Below, one piece after another: positions 53,367 to 62,725 of a stretch of 64,000 bases of DNA. The position numbers were made by a program, and so were the translations under genes. The DNA comes from Pelagibius sp040217155. GTDB taxonomy: Bacteria > Pseudomonadota > Alphaproteobacteria > Kiloniellales > Kiloniellaceae. Below the pieces are notes generated by a model. The model was not told where the DNA came from and made no database searches. It saw nothing but the letters and a program-made list of their open reading frames with translations. Location: the NCBI GenBank assembly GCA_040217155.1, contig JAVJNS010000026.1, positions 62,001-126,000 on the forward strand, in the 5' to 3' direction. Each line of letters starts with the position of its first letter. Within the stretch, counting starts at the first letter, position 1.

Positions 53367-54551
53367 ATGAAGATCACTTCCTTTGAAGTATTTGTCGTCG
53401 GGAACCCGCCGCCGCATTTCGGCGGACGCTACTGGACATTCTTGAAGTTGAGAACCGACGGTGGCGTCGAGGGGCTTGGAGAGGTCTATTCGCTGCCGTT
53501 CCACCCTCGCGCCGTAGAGCCCATGGTAGCCGATGTCTGCGAAAGGATGGTCGTCGGCTGCGACCCCTTTCAGATCGAGCGCCTGTGGCGCCGGGTCTAC
53601 AGCAGCGGTTACAGCCAGCGCCCCGACCCTTCGCTGCTTGGCGTGCTGAGCGGCATTGAGATGGCATGCTGGGACATCATCGGCAAGGAACTGGGCCGGC
53701 CGGTCTATGATCTTCTGGGCGGCAGGGTGCACGAGCGTCTGCGCAGCTACACCTATCTCTATCCCAAGCCGGGAGAGGACGAGCGCGTCTACAGCGATCC
53801 GGACCTGGCGGCCGAGCGGGCGAGCGAGTGTATGGCGCAGGGCTTCACCGCGGTGAAGTTCGACCCCGCCGGGCCCTACAGCGCCTTCGATCCGCGCCAA
53901 CTCTCGCTTGAGGCCCTGGAGCGCTGCGAGCTTTTCATGAGGCGCCTGCGCGAGGCGGCGGGTGCCGACTGCGATCTGCTGTTTGGGACACACGGTCAGA
54001 TGACGCCGGCGGCGGCGATCAGGCTGGCCAGGCGTTTGGAGCCTTACGATCCGCTGTGGTTCGAAGAGCCGACGCCGCCGGAAGTGCCGACCGCCATGGG
54101 GCAGGTGGCGCGGGCCACTTCGATCCCTGTCGCCAGCGGCGAGCGGCTGACCACCAAGTACGAGTTTTCCGCCTTGCTGCAGGCCCAGGCGGCGGCCATC
54201 CTGCAGATGAACCTGGGACGCGTCGGCGGGTTGCTCGAGGCTAAGAAAATCGCCGGCATGGCCGAGGCGCACTATGTGCAGATCGCCCCCCACCTCTATT
54301 GCGGACCGGTTGTCGGAGCCGCCAACATTCAGATCAGTACCTGCAGTCCTAATTTCCTGATTCTGGAGTCGATCCAGGACTGGAAGGGCTTCCACAGTGA
54401 GATTCTGAAACGCCCGATCCGCTGGGAGAGCGGCTATGTGATCCCTCCCGAGGAACCGGGCCTGGGCGTCGAACTGGACGAGGCGGTGGCGCGCGCCCAT
54501 CCCTACACGGGTGAGGCGCTTCATCTCGAAATGAGCCCCCAGCCGGAATGA
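53367..54551 (+). CDS. Enolase-superfamily sugar-acid dehydratase
   Basis: Mandelate-racemase/muconate-lactonising-type protein of 394 residues. The barrel has FTAVKFDPAGP, GTHGQMTPAAAIRLARRL, LWFEEPTPPE (metal Glu), SGERLTTKYEF (second Glu) and QIAPHLYCGPVVGAANIQ with the catalytic His. This layout fits galactonate/mannonate-type acid sugar dehydratases, which form 2-keto-3-deoxy acids. An MDR dehydrogenase follows after 34 bases, and a beta-hydroxyacid dehydrogenase is divergent, suggesting a small sugar-acid catabolic unit. Exact sugar unknown. Confidence 0.88.
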   Translation: MKITSFEVFVVGNPPPHFGGRYWTFLKLRTDGGVEGLGEVYSLPFHPRAVEPMVADVCERMVVGCDPFQIERLWRRVYSSGYSQRPDPSLLGVLSGIEMACWDIIGKELGRPVYDLLGGRVHERLRSYTYLYPKPGEDERVYSDPDLAAERASECMAQGFTAVKFDPAGPYSAFDPRQLSLEALERCELFMRRLREAAGADCDLLFGTHGQMTPAAAIRLARRLEPYDPLWFEEPTPPEVPTAMGQVARATSIPVASGERLTTKYEFSALLQAQAAAILQMNLGRVGGLLEAKKIAGMAEAHYVQIAPHLYCGPVVGAANIQISTCSPNFLILESIQDWKGFHSEILKRPIRWESGYVIPPEEPGLGVELDEAVARAHPYTGEALHLEMSPQPE

Positions 54552-54585
54552 CCAACTCTCTCGGACACAAGGAGTTCGCCGGAAC

Positions 54586-55632
54586 ATGAAGGCAGCGGTC
54601 CTTGAAGCCTACAACGCTCCCCTGGTCCTGCGGGACGTGCCGGATCCGGAGCCCGGCAAGGCCGGCGCGGTTATCAGGGTTGAAGCCAATGGCATCTGCC
54701 GCAGCGACTGGCATGCCTGGGCCGAACACTGGCCGGGGTTCCTGAAACTGCCGCATGTGCTCGGGCATGAGATGTGCGGGACCGTCGAGGCCGTCGGCCC
54801 TGAAGTGACCCGCTTCCGGCCGGGCCAGCGGGTCATCGTACCGTTCAGCGGCGGAGACGGAGTCTGTCACTGGTGTCATTCCGGAATGCCGCACATCTGC
54901 GAAGATCCCGTCATGCCGGGATTCCGCTCCTGGGGCGGCTTTGCCGAGCTTGTCGCGGTCGAGAAGGCGGATTTCAATCTCGTGCCGCTGCCCGACGAGG
55001 TGAGCTTTCTGGCCGGCGCGGGCATGGGTTGCCGCTTTATGACGGCGTTCCACGGATTGACCGACAGGGTGCGCCTTAGCGCCGGCGAATGGATTGTCGT
55101 CTACGGCTGCGGCGGCGTCGGCCTGTCCGTTGTGGAAATCGCCAGCCGCCTGGGGGCCCAGGTCATCGCGGTCGATATCGGCGCCGAAAAACTGTCCCTC
55201 GCCAGGGAACTCGGCGCGATCGCCGCAATCGATGCCTCGGCGGTGGACGACCCTGCGGCGGCGGTATTGGATCTGACCGCGGGCGGCGCGCAGGTCTCCG
55301 TCGATGCGCTGGGCATCCAGCAGACTTGCGAAAACGCGGTGCGCAGCCTGACCAAGCGTGGCCGTCACCTGCAGGTCGGCATGACGACCGGCCAGTCCGG
55401 CGGGCGGCTGCAACTGCCGATCGACGACATCATCGGCAAAGAACTGATCGTTTTCGGCAGCAAGGGCATGCCCGCCCATGACTTTCCCACGATGCTGCGC
55501 CTGGTGGCCGGCGGAAGCCTCGATCCGGCCCGCCTGGTGACGAAGACGGTGTCCTTGGAGGAGGCCGGCTCAGTCCTGGCCTCCATGGATCGCTTCGATA
55601 CCCTCGGTTTCACCGTCATCGACCGTTTCTAG
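54586..55632 (+). CDS. Zinc-type MDR alcohol/polyol dehydrogenase
   Basis: Medium-chain dehydrogenase of 348 residues. Catalytic zinc ligands are in NGICRSDWHAW and HVLGHEMCGTVEAVG; the Rossmann motif is VYGCGGVGLSVVEIASRLGAQVIAVD. The structural-zinc loop reads GDGVCHWCHSGMPHIC, with the usual first Cys replaced by Asp; three cysteines remain. It probably oxidises an alcohol or polyol related to the upstream dehydratase substrate. It is 34 bases downstream of that gene and likely co-transcribed. Confidence 0.9.
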   Translation: MKAAVLEAYNAPLVLRDVPDPEPGKAGAVIRVEANGICRSDWHAWAEHWPGFLKLPHVLGHEMCGTVEAVGPEVTRFRPGQRVIVPFSGGDGVCHWCHSGMPHICEDPVMPGFRSWGGFAELVAVEKADFNLVPLPDEVSFLAGAGMGCRFMTAFHGLTDRVRLSAGEWIVVYGCGGVGLSVVEIASRLGAQVIAVDIGAEKLSLARELGAIAAIDASAVDDPAAAVLDLTAGGAQVSVDALGIQQTCENAVRSLTKRGRHLQVGMTTGQSGGRLQLPIDDIIGKELIVFGSKGMPAHDFPTMLRLVAGGSLDPARLVTKTVSLEEAGSVLASMDRFDTLGFTVIDRF

Positions 55633-55770
55633 GTTTGCTTCTGCGCCCGGAGCGCTGGGCCGTGCGATCTCGCCGTGATTACCCTCACTGCGCCGACGCG
55701 GGGCTGGCGCTCTTTGCTATGCTGGTCGCGGAGGGCCCACCAGCCGGCAGTGAAACAGGGGATCCAGGCC

Positions 55771-57981
55771 ATGAGCAACGAAATCGAAGGTCTCGACAAG
55801 GCGGCGGTTACACTGGCACCGGGCGAGGGGCGGGCAGTCAGCAGCCTGCGCCGCCTGATCTTGCGCGGACAGCCATTCTGCGTGCTGAAGCAGCGCGGCG
55901 CCTTCGCCGACATGGCTTACGATCATGGCCGGCTGCTGGCGGCGGAGATGGAGATCGGCGCTTTTCCGGAGATCGTCTCCACCATCGCCCGCAGCGTGAA
56001 CCTGGAAAGTGCGATCCTCAGCAACGTGGCCTCCGCCCTTTACCGCGCCTACAGCGACCGGGTTTTGGAGCACTGCAGCGATGAGTTTCAGGCTGCCGTT
56101 GAAGCGCTTTCGCAAGGCTACCGCGACGGTACCGGAGACCCGAAGTTCTCCGCCCTCGAAGTGCGTGACGCCATTATCGCCATTGAGGTCGGCAACATCA
56201 TCGATGGCGTTTCACGCAGCTTCGCGATTCCCGGCGTTCGTGCGCTGCGCGCGCCCGCCGTCCTGGCGCTGGTCGCATCCAAAATCAGCGACCCCGACAC
56301 CCGGAACTATGTGGAATCGGCCAAGCAGGACAAAGTCAAGCAGCGCGATGTGGCCTCGGCCCTGCGGGTTCTGGCCGGCCCCAACAACCGCATCGACTTC
56401 GCCTGCACGGGCTTCGCGGTACCGGCGCCGCTGTCGTCCCAGGGACTGCACCTTCACGCCCGCAATTTGGATGCCGACCTCTATCATTGGAACAAGGCTC
56501 CGGTGTTGTCTCTCCTGGACGAGACAGAAGGCCATCCCGGGCGGCGCAAATACGCCGCCTTCGGCACTGCCGGGCTGATCTATCCCGGCGGCATCAGTGG
56601 CCTCAACGACTCCGGCCTCGCCGTCTCTCTGCACCAGATGTCGACCACGGAAGTGGAGAGCGGCTTCCTCTTTGGCAAAGGCGACATCGCGCCCTTCGTC
56701 GAGCAGCGCATGCTGCGCGAGGCGGGCAGCGTCGACGACGCCGTGGACATTGCCAAGGACAGCCGGCATTTCGCCGCCTGGACGGTCTTCGTGTCCGACG
56801 CCAAGACCGGCGCCGCGCGGCGCATTGAAATCAACGGCGAGCGGGTGCGGGTCACCAAACATGAAGGTGAGGCCGTCGCTCAGACCAACCACTTTCTTCA
56901 TCCCGACATGGTGGAGCGCCATTTCGACGAGGACGACGAGCACTTCACGCCGACATTTGGCAAATGGCTCGAGACTCATGCGCGCTACGACTCGGTACGG
57001 GAGGCATTGGATGAGAATGCCGGGCGGGGCCGTATCGACGTTTCCTGGGCGATAGATTGGCTGGCTTCGAGCCGAGACGGCGCCCTTGAGGCGATCCGGA
57101 AAGCCCAGCCGTCGCCGCCGGAACCGCTGGCGGCGGAGCGCGCCTACGGCCGGGTGCCGCGCAAGGTCTACGGCCAGCTCGGCAGTATCGTCCTGGCGGA
57201 TCCTCAGCGCCGGCCTTGGCGCGACCAAGTTTGGATGACCACTGGAGATCGCCTGCCCTCGCCCCACAGCACCTACTGCGGCTGGCAGGTGGATTGGGAA
57301 GGCTTTGAGTTGAGCCTCCTGGCCGACCCGCCGCTGCGGCGTGTGGAGCGCTACCAGAAGGATGGGCGCAAGAATTGGGAGGTTTCCCTGGAACGCTATC
57401 TTTGGGCGCGCCTCGCCGTCTCCCGCCCAAGGGACAGCGCGGGCGCGCTGCTGCGCCGCCGACAAACCGCGGCGGAAGTGCAGAAAGGCATTGGCGGAGC
57501 CATCCACCTGCTGAGCTCGGCCATCGAGCTGGCGGCTGTGGACCGGCTTGTCGAGGTGCCCTACCACTACATGCGCGCGCGCCTGCGCCACCAAAGTGGC
57601 GACTTCAAAGGGGCCGCGGCCGACTGGTGCCTGCTGCGCGCCATCTGGGCCTGGCAGCAGAACGCACCGGCAATCGCCGCCGACTGGCCTGTCCCGGTGC
57701 CGCGGATCATGCCGCTGATGCATCCTTACGAAGCCGCACTGGTCGCCCTGCTATCTTCGGTCACTGAAGACCTGCGCTTCGGCGACACGACCTGGGACGG
57801 CCGGCAGGAACGCCTCGACATGGCACAGGCGCTGCTCGAGGAGGTGAAGCGGGACGTCTTCGGCGCCGGCAAACCCGCCCATTTCGACTTGAAGAACTGG
57901 CTGAAGCTGCTGGCTGAGGTAAGGGCGCAGGGTGCGGCCGCCATCGAACTGCCGGAACCCAACTTCGTCACGGCGGAATAG
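55771..57981 (+). CDS. C45-type Ntn-hydrolase with large C-terminal extension
   Basis: Protein of 736 residues resembling the C45 acyltransferase/phospholipase-B-like Ntn-hydrolases. The likely self-cleaving nucleophile is Cys at about residue 212 in DFACTGFAVP, followed by HARNLDADLY with the conserved Asn-x-Asp. Residues 1-210 would be the alpha chain and the rest the beta chain; C45 enzymes are usually 350-450 residues, so about 300 residues at the C-terminus are extra and helical (LLSSAIELAAVDRLVEVPYHYMRARLRHQ). It cleaves or forms an amide of unknown substrate. ATG 55771 follows CAGGGG. It ends one base before the panC stop. Confidence 0.8.
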   Translation: MSNEIEGLDKAAVTLAPGEGRAVSSLRRLILRGQPFCVLKQRGAFADMAYDHGRLLAAEMEIGAFPEIVSTIARSVNLESAILSNVASALYRAYSDRVLEHCSDEFQAAVEALSQGYRDGTGDPKFSALEVRDAIIAIEVGNIIDGVSRSFAIPGVRALRAPAVLALVASKISDPDTRNYVESAKQDKVKQRDVASALRVLAGPNNRIDFACTGFAVPAPLSSQGLHLHARNLDADLYHWNKAPVLSLLDETEGHPGRRKYAAFGTAGLIYPGGISGLNDSGLAVSLHQMSTTEVESGFLFGKGDIAPFVEQRMLREAGSVDDAVDIAKDSRHFAAWTVFVSDAKTGAARRIEINGERVRVTKHEGEAVAQTNHFLHPDMVERHFDEDDEHFTPTFGKWLETHARYDSVREALDENAGRGRIDVSWAIDWLASSRDGALEAIRKAQPSPPEPLAAERAYGRVPRKVYGQLGSIVLADPQRRPWRDQVWMTTGDRLPSPHSTYCGWQVDWEGFELSLLADPPLRRVERYQKDGRKNWEVSLERYLWARLAVSRPRDSAGALLRRRQTAAEVQKGIGGAIHLLSSAIELAAVDRLVEVPYHYMRARLRHQSGDFKGAAADWCLLRAIWAWQQNAPAIAADWPVPVPRIMPLMHPYEAALVALLSSVTEDLRFGDTTWDGRQERLDMAQALLEEVKRDVFGAGKPAHFDLKNWLKLLAEVRAQGAAAIELPEPNFVTAE

Positions 57982-57982
57982 G

Positions 57983-58870
57983 TCAGCCGCGCTTGGGAAC
58001 CGCTATGTTGTCGATGAGCCGCACCGCGCCCATCCAGCCCGCGACAAAGAGCCGCGCCGGGCGGTCGGGTCGCGAAAGTTCCACAAGGGTATCGCCGCAC
58101 CGCAGCTCGAGATAGTCGAGTTTCTCGATGCCGGCGGCGGCCAGCTGGGCCCGACCCTGATCGAGCACCTGTGCGGTCTTGTCCCCGCCGGCGGAGAGCT
58201 TTTCGGCCATCGCCGTGAGAGTGCGGTAGATTGCCGGCGCCGCAGCGCGCTGTTCGGCAGTCAGCAGCGCGTTGCGTGAGGAGAGCGCCAGGCCGTCGCG
58301 GTCGCGCACCGTGGGGACGGGGACGATCGAGACGGGCATGTCCAGATCGCGCGCCATGCGCCGCACGACCAGCAGCTGCTGATAATCCTTCTCGCCGAAG
58401 TAGGCGCGGTCCGCCGATGTCATCTGGAACAGCTTGGCGACGACCGTGGCCACGCCCTCCATGTGGCCGGGCCGGGTCCGGCCGCAGAGGCAATCCGAGA
58501 GGCCGGGCACGGAAACCCTGGTCTGAAATCCTGCAGGGTAGACCTCCTCCACCGGCGGCGCGAAGAGCAGATCGACCCCAGCAGCCGACAGCTTGCCGGT
58601 ATCGCCGGCTTCATCGCGCGGATAAGCGGAGAGATCGTCAGGCCGGTTGAACTGCTTTGGATTGACGAAGATGGTGGCGATCACGCGGTCGCAGTCGCCT
58701 TTGGCCGCCTCGACCAGGGCCAGATGTCCCTCGTGCAGTGACCCCATGGTGGGCACCACGCCGACGCGCTGCCCGGCCCGTCGCCAGCGCCCGACCTCGG
58801 CGCGCAGGTCGGGGATCCGCCGCAGGATCGCCATGCCGCCGCAACTCGCGCCGTCCTCTGCCAAGTTCAT
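57983..58870 (-). CDS. panC: Pantothenate synthetase
   Basis: Pantoate-beta-alanine ligase, 295 residues, making pantothenate with ATP through a pantoyl-adenylate. The HIGH-like motif GSLHEGHLAL (about 43-52), the FVNPKQFNRPDDLSAYPRD block, the GEKDYQQL segment (about 159-166) and the KMSKS-like LSSRNALL are all intact. ATG 58870 has AGGA upstream; ATG 58834 is an alternative. No panB or panD is adjacent. It converges with the C45 gene. Confidence 0.95.
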   Translation of the reverse strand: MNLAEDGASCGGMAILRRIPDLRAEVGRWRRAGQRVGVVPTMGSLHEGHLALVEAAKGDCDRVIATIFVNPKQFNRPDDLSAYPRDEAGDTGKLSAAGVDLLFAPPVEEVYPAGFQTRVSVPGLSDCLCGRTRPGHMEGVATVVAKLFQMTSADRAYFGEKDYQQLLVVRRMARDLDMPVSIVPVPTVRDRDGLALSSRNALLTAEQRAAAPAIYRTLTAMAEKLSAGGDKTAQVLDQGRAQLAAAGIEKLDYLELRCGDTLVELSRPDRPARLFVAGWMGAVRLIDNIAVPKRG

Positions 58871-59140
58871 CGCTTGTCCTTCGGTTTGCCGGACCAGGGT
58901 GGATTTGAACCATCTCGCGTCTCGACTCGCAAGCCGGGAAACGGCAACAGAGGAGGGTGTCAGCTTTCGCGCGTGAGCTTTACACGGCGGTTTGAATCTT
59001 CGGCGGCGGCCGGCCCCCTTCGCCGCCCCCGCACCTCTTCCCGGATCCAGCGGTTAGGTCGCTGCGCTTCCTCGCTCTGGTGCAAGCCCGGCTGGCGTAG
59101 TAGACAAAGGATCTCACTGGTTGAATTTCTGAAGCTTGCG

Positions 59141-59503
59141 ATGACCTACGAAGAGTTCAACGCATTCTGCGGTTCCTTGCCCGCGACGACACATGTCGTG
59201 CAGTGGGGCGGGTCGCACGTCTGGAAGGTTGGTGGGAAAGTCTTCGCCATCGGCGGCTGGGGTGACGAGGATGCGCGCTTTACCTTCAAGACCTCAGAGC
59301 TCTCATATAACATTCTGAAGGAGCAGGAAGGCCTGCGCCCGGCGCCATATCTGGCCTCGCGGGGCATGAAGTGGATCCAGCACCATGCCGCGCCGGGCCT
59401 CTCCGACGAAGGCTTGCAAGACTATATCCGGGAATCTCATAGGCTCGTTTCGCTCGGCCTGACCAAGAAGTTGCAGCGGGAACTGGGCCTCAATCAGGAC
59501 TAG
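59141..59503 (+). CDS. MmcQ/YjbR family protein
   Basis: Small cytosolic protein of 120 residues with the CyaY-like YjbR fold. The core reads MTYEEFNAFCGSLPATTH, GGSHVWKVGGKVFAIGGW, and FTFKTSELSYNILKEQEGLRPAPYLASRGMKWIQ, all family hallmarks; the C-terminal HRLVSLGLTKKLQREL is the last helix. The family is often called DNA-binding, but its real role is unknown. ATG 59141 is used; an upstream in-frame extension to 58874 has no family resemblance. Confidence 0.85.
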   Translation: MTYEEFNAFCGSLPATTHVVQWGGSHVWKVGGKVFAIGGWGDEDARFTFKTSELSYNILKEQEGLRPAPYLASRGMKWIQHHAAPGLSDEGLQDYIRESHRLVSLGLTKKLQRELGLNQD

Positions 59504-59711
59504 GCGCTGATGTCTTGAAGCCATCGATCAATGCTCGGCGACGATTTCCGCGGTGCGGCAACTGTGTTGATGAGCCCCTGCTCAATACGACTATGGACGC
59601 GGCGTAGAAAGTTACATCAAATCAGGTGCCGGCGTCAGGTGGACCGCTGCGTAATCCGGCAAATGCGATAAGATCGATCCTAGAATCTGCATCGCGACTG
59701 CTGGAGGATTC

Positions 59712-60611
59712 ATGAAACAGGTTGGGGTTGTCGGACTCGGCGACATGGGTTCAGGTCTGGCGAAGAACCTGATTGCCGCGGGATTCACCGTTCTTGGATT
59801 TGATCTCAGCGAAAGTCGCATGGCGGGCTTTGCCGCCATGGGCGGCACCGCGGCGGCTTCGGCCGCCGATGCCGGCCGGGGATCGGATGTTGTTTTCGTC
59901 ATGGTGATGAATGGCGATCAGGCCAAGGAGGTCATCCTCGGTGGCGATGGCGGCAAGGGACTCGTTGCCACGATGGCGCCGGGCAGTGTGGTGTTGCTGA
60001 CGGCGACGATCAAGGCGTCCGAAGCGCGTGAGATCGGCGCGGCAATGCAGGGCTCGGACATTCACATGATCGATACTCCTGTCAGCGGCGGATTCCCTGG
60101 CGCGCAGGGCGGAACGCTGACGATGATGGCTGCCGGGTCCGATGCGGCGCTGGAAAAAGCCGGACCGGCGATGGCGGCGGTCGGCAAGACCATCCATCGT
60201 GTCGGCACCGAAGCCGGCATGGGTCAGACGGTGAAGGCCTGCCTGCAATCGCTGATCGGTTCAATCTTCTCCGCCACATTCGAGGCCTCTGTGTTGGCGG
60301 CGAAGGCCGGTGTCAGCGCCGACGTTCTCTACCAGGTGTTTTCGACGTCCGGTGCGGGTTGCGGTGTCGCCAATACCGCGCTTGAGAACATCATCGAGCG
60401 TAAGTTCGAAGGCACCGGAAGCCATATCAACACCATGTACAAGGACCTGACCATCGCCATGGACCTGGCGCGTGATCTGGGCGTGCCGCTTTTCACCGCA
60501 GCGACGGCCATGCAGTTGTTTCAGGCGGGCAAGACCCGGTATCCCGACGGCGACAACTGGGTGGTGACCCGGGTCATCGAAGAGATCGTCGGCGCCGGTC
60601 TGAAACGCTGA
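59712..60611 (+). CDS. Beta-hydroxyacid dehydrogenase (threonate / tartronate-semialdehyde type)
   Basis: NAD(P)-dependent dehydrogenase of 299 residues. The N-terminus VGVVGLGDMGSGLAKNLIAAGF is the Rossmann site; DTPVSGGFPGAQGGTLTMMAAG is the substrate-binding loop and MGQTVKACLQSLIGS carries the catalytic Lys. It belongs with L-threonate and 2-hydroxy-3-oxopropionate dehydrogenases. A TIM-barrel isomerase follows after 15 bases, as in tetronate-catabolism clusters, but the kinase and aldolase of that route are not seen. Start ATG 59712 has GGAGG upstream. Confidence 0.9.
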   Translation: MKQVGVVGLGDMGSGLAKNLIAAGFTVLGFDLSESRMAGFAAMGGTAAASAADAGRGSDVVFVMVMNGDQAKEVILGGDGGKGLVATMAPGSVVLLTATIKASEAREIGAAMQGSDIHMIDTPVSGGFPGAQGGTLTMMAAGSDAALEKAGPAMAAVGKTIHRVGTEAGMGQTVKACLQSLIGSIFSATFEASVLAAKAGVSADVLYQVFSTSGAGCGVANTALENIIERKFEGTGSHINTMYKDLTIAMDLARDLGVPLFTAATAMQLFQAGKTRYPDGDNWVVTRVIEEIVGAGLKR

Positions 60612-60626
60612 AGGGGAGTCGAGAAA

Positions 60627-61493
60627 ATGAAACTGGGGGTCATCACCGACGGGATCAGCCGTGACCTGGACCATGCGCTCTCGGTCATGGACGAGTTCGA
60701 CCTTGATTATGCCGAGCTTCAGTTCATCGGCGAGAAAGAGGTGGGCGATCTCGATCGCACTGAACGGGCGTCCACGCTCGAGCTTGTCAGAAAGCACAAC
60801 AAGAAAGTCTCCTGCATCTCGCGGCATCTGTTCGCCGGCATGTACATGGCTTCCTCGAGACCGGGCGACGAAGTTCACAGCAAGCACATGGACGCCCTCA
60901 AGCGCTGCATCGAGATGGCGCAGGAGTTCGACTGCGGCACCGTTCGTATCATGACCGGCAAGAAGGAAATGATCCTCTGGGGCCATCACGGGGCTGAGCA
61001 GTGGAACGTCGCCAAGGGCGCCTGGGAGGCGCAGCTGCCTCTGATCGCTCCGGCCGTCGAGCTGGCCAGGTCGGAGGGTATCCTCCTTGTCGTCGAGACC
61101 GGCAACGGCACCATGGTTAACTCGTGCTATACGGCCCGCAGGCTGATTGACGATTTGAACGCCAAGGAAACGCTCAAGGTGCTTTGGGATCCGGCCAACA
61201 ACTGCTGGTGTCACGAGACCGCCTGGCCGGACGGCTACAACGAGATCCGCGAGGGCTACCTGGGCCACCTTCACATCAAGGATGTCTATGTCGACACTCC
61301 GCGCGCGACCCTCGAGGTCCGGCCGATGCTCGAAGGCCAGCTCGCGGAGCAGTTTCGCCCCCTGGCCGCGGCACTGCGCGCCGACGGTTATGACGGTGTC
61401 ATCTCCTATGAGAGCGTCTATCATCCCGGCAACGGCGACTTCGAGGCAGGGTTTCGACAGAATATCGGCATCTTCAAGGAGATTTTTGGCTGA
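60627..61493 (+). CDS. Sugar-phosphate isomerase/epimerase (xylose-isomerase-like TIM barrel)
   Basis: AP-endonuclease-2/xylose-isomerase-like barrel of 288 residues. The four metal ligands are recognisable: Glu in LLVVETGNG, Asp in VLWDPANN, His in LGHLHIKDV and Glu in VISYESVY. It isomerises or epimerises a sugar, keto-acid or inositol-related compound. It is 15 bases downstream of the beta-hydroxyacid dehydrogenase and surely co-transcribed with it. The start follows GGGAG. Confidence 0.88.
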   Translation: MKLGVITDGISRDLDHALSVMDEFDLDYAELQFIGEKEVGDLDRTERASTLELVRKHNKKVSCISRHLFAGMYMASSRPGDEVHSKHMDALKRCIEMAQEFDCGTVRIMTGKKEMILWGHHGAEQWNVAKGAWEAQLPLIAPAVELARSEGILLVVETGNGTMVNSCYTARRLIDDLNAKETLKVLWDPANNCWCHETAWPDGYNEIREGYLGHLHIKDVYVDTPRATLEVRPMLEGQLAEQFRPLAAALRADGYDGVISYESVYHPGNGDFEAGFRQNIGIFKEIFG

Positions 61494-61518
61494 GCGTAAG
61501 GCCATGCCGGGGGCAATT

Positions 61519-61547
61519 CCTGCGGTTCTGAGTTCACCAACCGCAGG
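61519..61547. other. Perfect hairpin in the spacer before dusA
   Basis: Nine-pair perfect inverted repeat CCTGCGGTT (61519-61527) with AACCGCAGG (61539-61547), 11-base loop, 26 bases after the isomerase stop. No T-run follows, so it is not a standard intrinsic terminator; it may end transcription with Rho or be a regulatory element. Confidence 0.45.
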
Positions 61548-61674
61548 GCCGGCCCACGACAAGCCTGCCCTCCGCGGCCTCGCAAATTCCGTGCGGCAAG
61601 GGATCAAAGCGGGTAGAAATTGGCGCAGCCCTGCGGGCGCCTCCGCGCCTGCGCTCATCATCTAGAACGACCTT

Positions 61675-62685
61675 ATGCTTCGTGACGAATTGAAACATTG
61701 CGAAAGGACTCTCTCCGTCGCGCCGATGATGGACTGGACCGATCGTCACGACCGGGCATTCCTGCGCACCATCAGCAGGCGGACGCTGCTTTATACCGAG
61801 ATGGTGACCAGCGGTGCCATCCTGCACGGTGACCGCGACCGCTTTCTCGCTTTTGACGACAGCGAACATCCGGTGGCTCTGCAGCTTGGCGGGTCAGAAC
61901 CGGCAGACTTGGCGTTTGCCGCCCACGAAGGCGCCCAACGCGGCTATGACGAGATCAATCTGAATCTCGGCTGCCCCAGCGACCGGGTCCAGCGCGGGCG
62001 CTTTGGCGCTTGCCTGATGACCGAGCCAGGCTTGGTTGCCGACTGCGTGGCGGCGATGATCGATGCGGTGGACGTTCCGGTTACGGTGAAGACGCGCATC
62101 GGCGTCGACGACCACGATTCCTACGAGGCCCTGCAGGCTTTTGTCGAGCGGACCGCGGCTGCTGGCTGCCGCTCCTTCGCCATCCATGCCCGCAAGGCCT
62201 GGCTTAGCGGCCTGTCGCCCAAGGAAAACCGGGAAGTGCCGCCGCTGCGCTATGACATCGTCTATGACCTGAAACGCGATTTTCCCGAGCTGGAGATCGT
62301 CATCAACGGAGGCATTCAGTCTCTTGAAGAGGCGGCGGCCCACCTGCGGAAAGTCGACGGCGCGATGATCGGCCGCGCCGCCTATCAGTCGCCCTACATT
62401 CTGGCCGAAGCCGACCGACGCTTCTTCGGCACAACGGAGAAGCAGCGCAGCCGGGAGCAGATCGTCGCCGACTTTCTGCCTTACGTAGAGCGCCGGCTTA
62501 CGGAGGGCGTGCCCTTGAAGTCAATTACCCGGCACATGCTGGGACTCTTCAACGGCCTGCCCGGCGCAAGGGCCTGGCGGCGCCACCTGTCAGAAGAGGC
62601 GCATAGGCCCGGAGCCGGACCCGAGGTGATCGAGCAGGCTCTGGATCGTTGGCGCCGCACCCAGGAACGACAGCGGGCCGCCTGA
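61675..62685 (+). CDS. dusA: tRNA-dihydrouridine(20/20a) synthase
   Basis: FMN flavoenzyme of 336 residues reducing uridine 20/20a in tRNA D-loops. The N-terminus VAPMMDWTDRHDRAFLRTI is typical of DusA, and NLGCPSDRVQRGRFGACLM (about 101-119) contains the active-site Cys; KTRIGVDDHDSY and INGGIQSLEEA are FMN-contacting segments. Length is standard. It separates the dehydrogenase-isomerase pair from the sugar-acid dehydratase, so it may be an insertion into a catabolic cluster. Confidence 0.94.
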   Translation: MLRDELKHCERTLSVAPMMDWTDRHDRAFLRTISRRTLLYTEMVTSGAILHGDRDRFLAFDDSEHPVALQLGGSEPADLAFAAHEGAQRGYDEINLNLGCPSDRVQRGRFGACLMTEPGLVADCVAAMIDAVDVPVTVKTRIGVDDHDSYEALQAFVERTAAAGCRSFAIHARKAWLSGLSPKENREVPPLRYDIVYDLKRDFPELEIVINGGIQSLEEAAAHLRKVDGAMIGRAAYQSPYILAEADRRFFGTTEKQRSREQIVADFLPYVERRLTEGVPLKSITRHMLGLFNGLPGARAWRRHLSEEAHRPGAGPEVIEQALDRWRRTQERQRAA

Positions 62686-62725
62686 GCGGCCAGATCGAAG
62701 ACTGTGGCGATGTAAGGGGAGCCAA

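Noticed and set aside
58880..58925. tRNA-like segment on the minus strand (GGTTCAAATCC resembling a T-arm)
   Set aside because: The T-stem has a mismatch, no matching acceptor strand is found upstream and no D-arm or anticodon arm can be drawn, so it is not a tRNA; at most a remnant.
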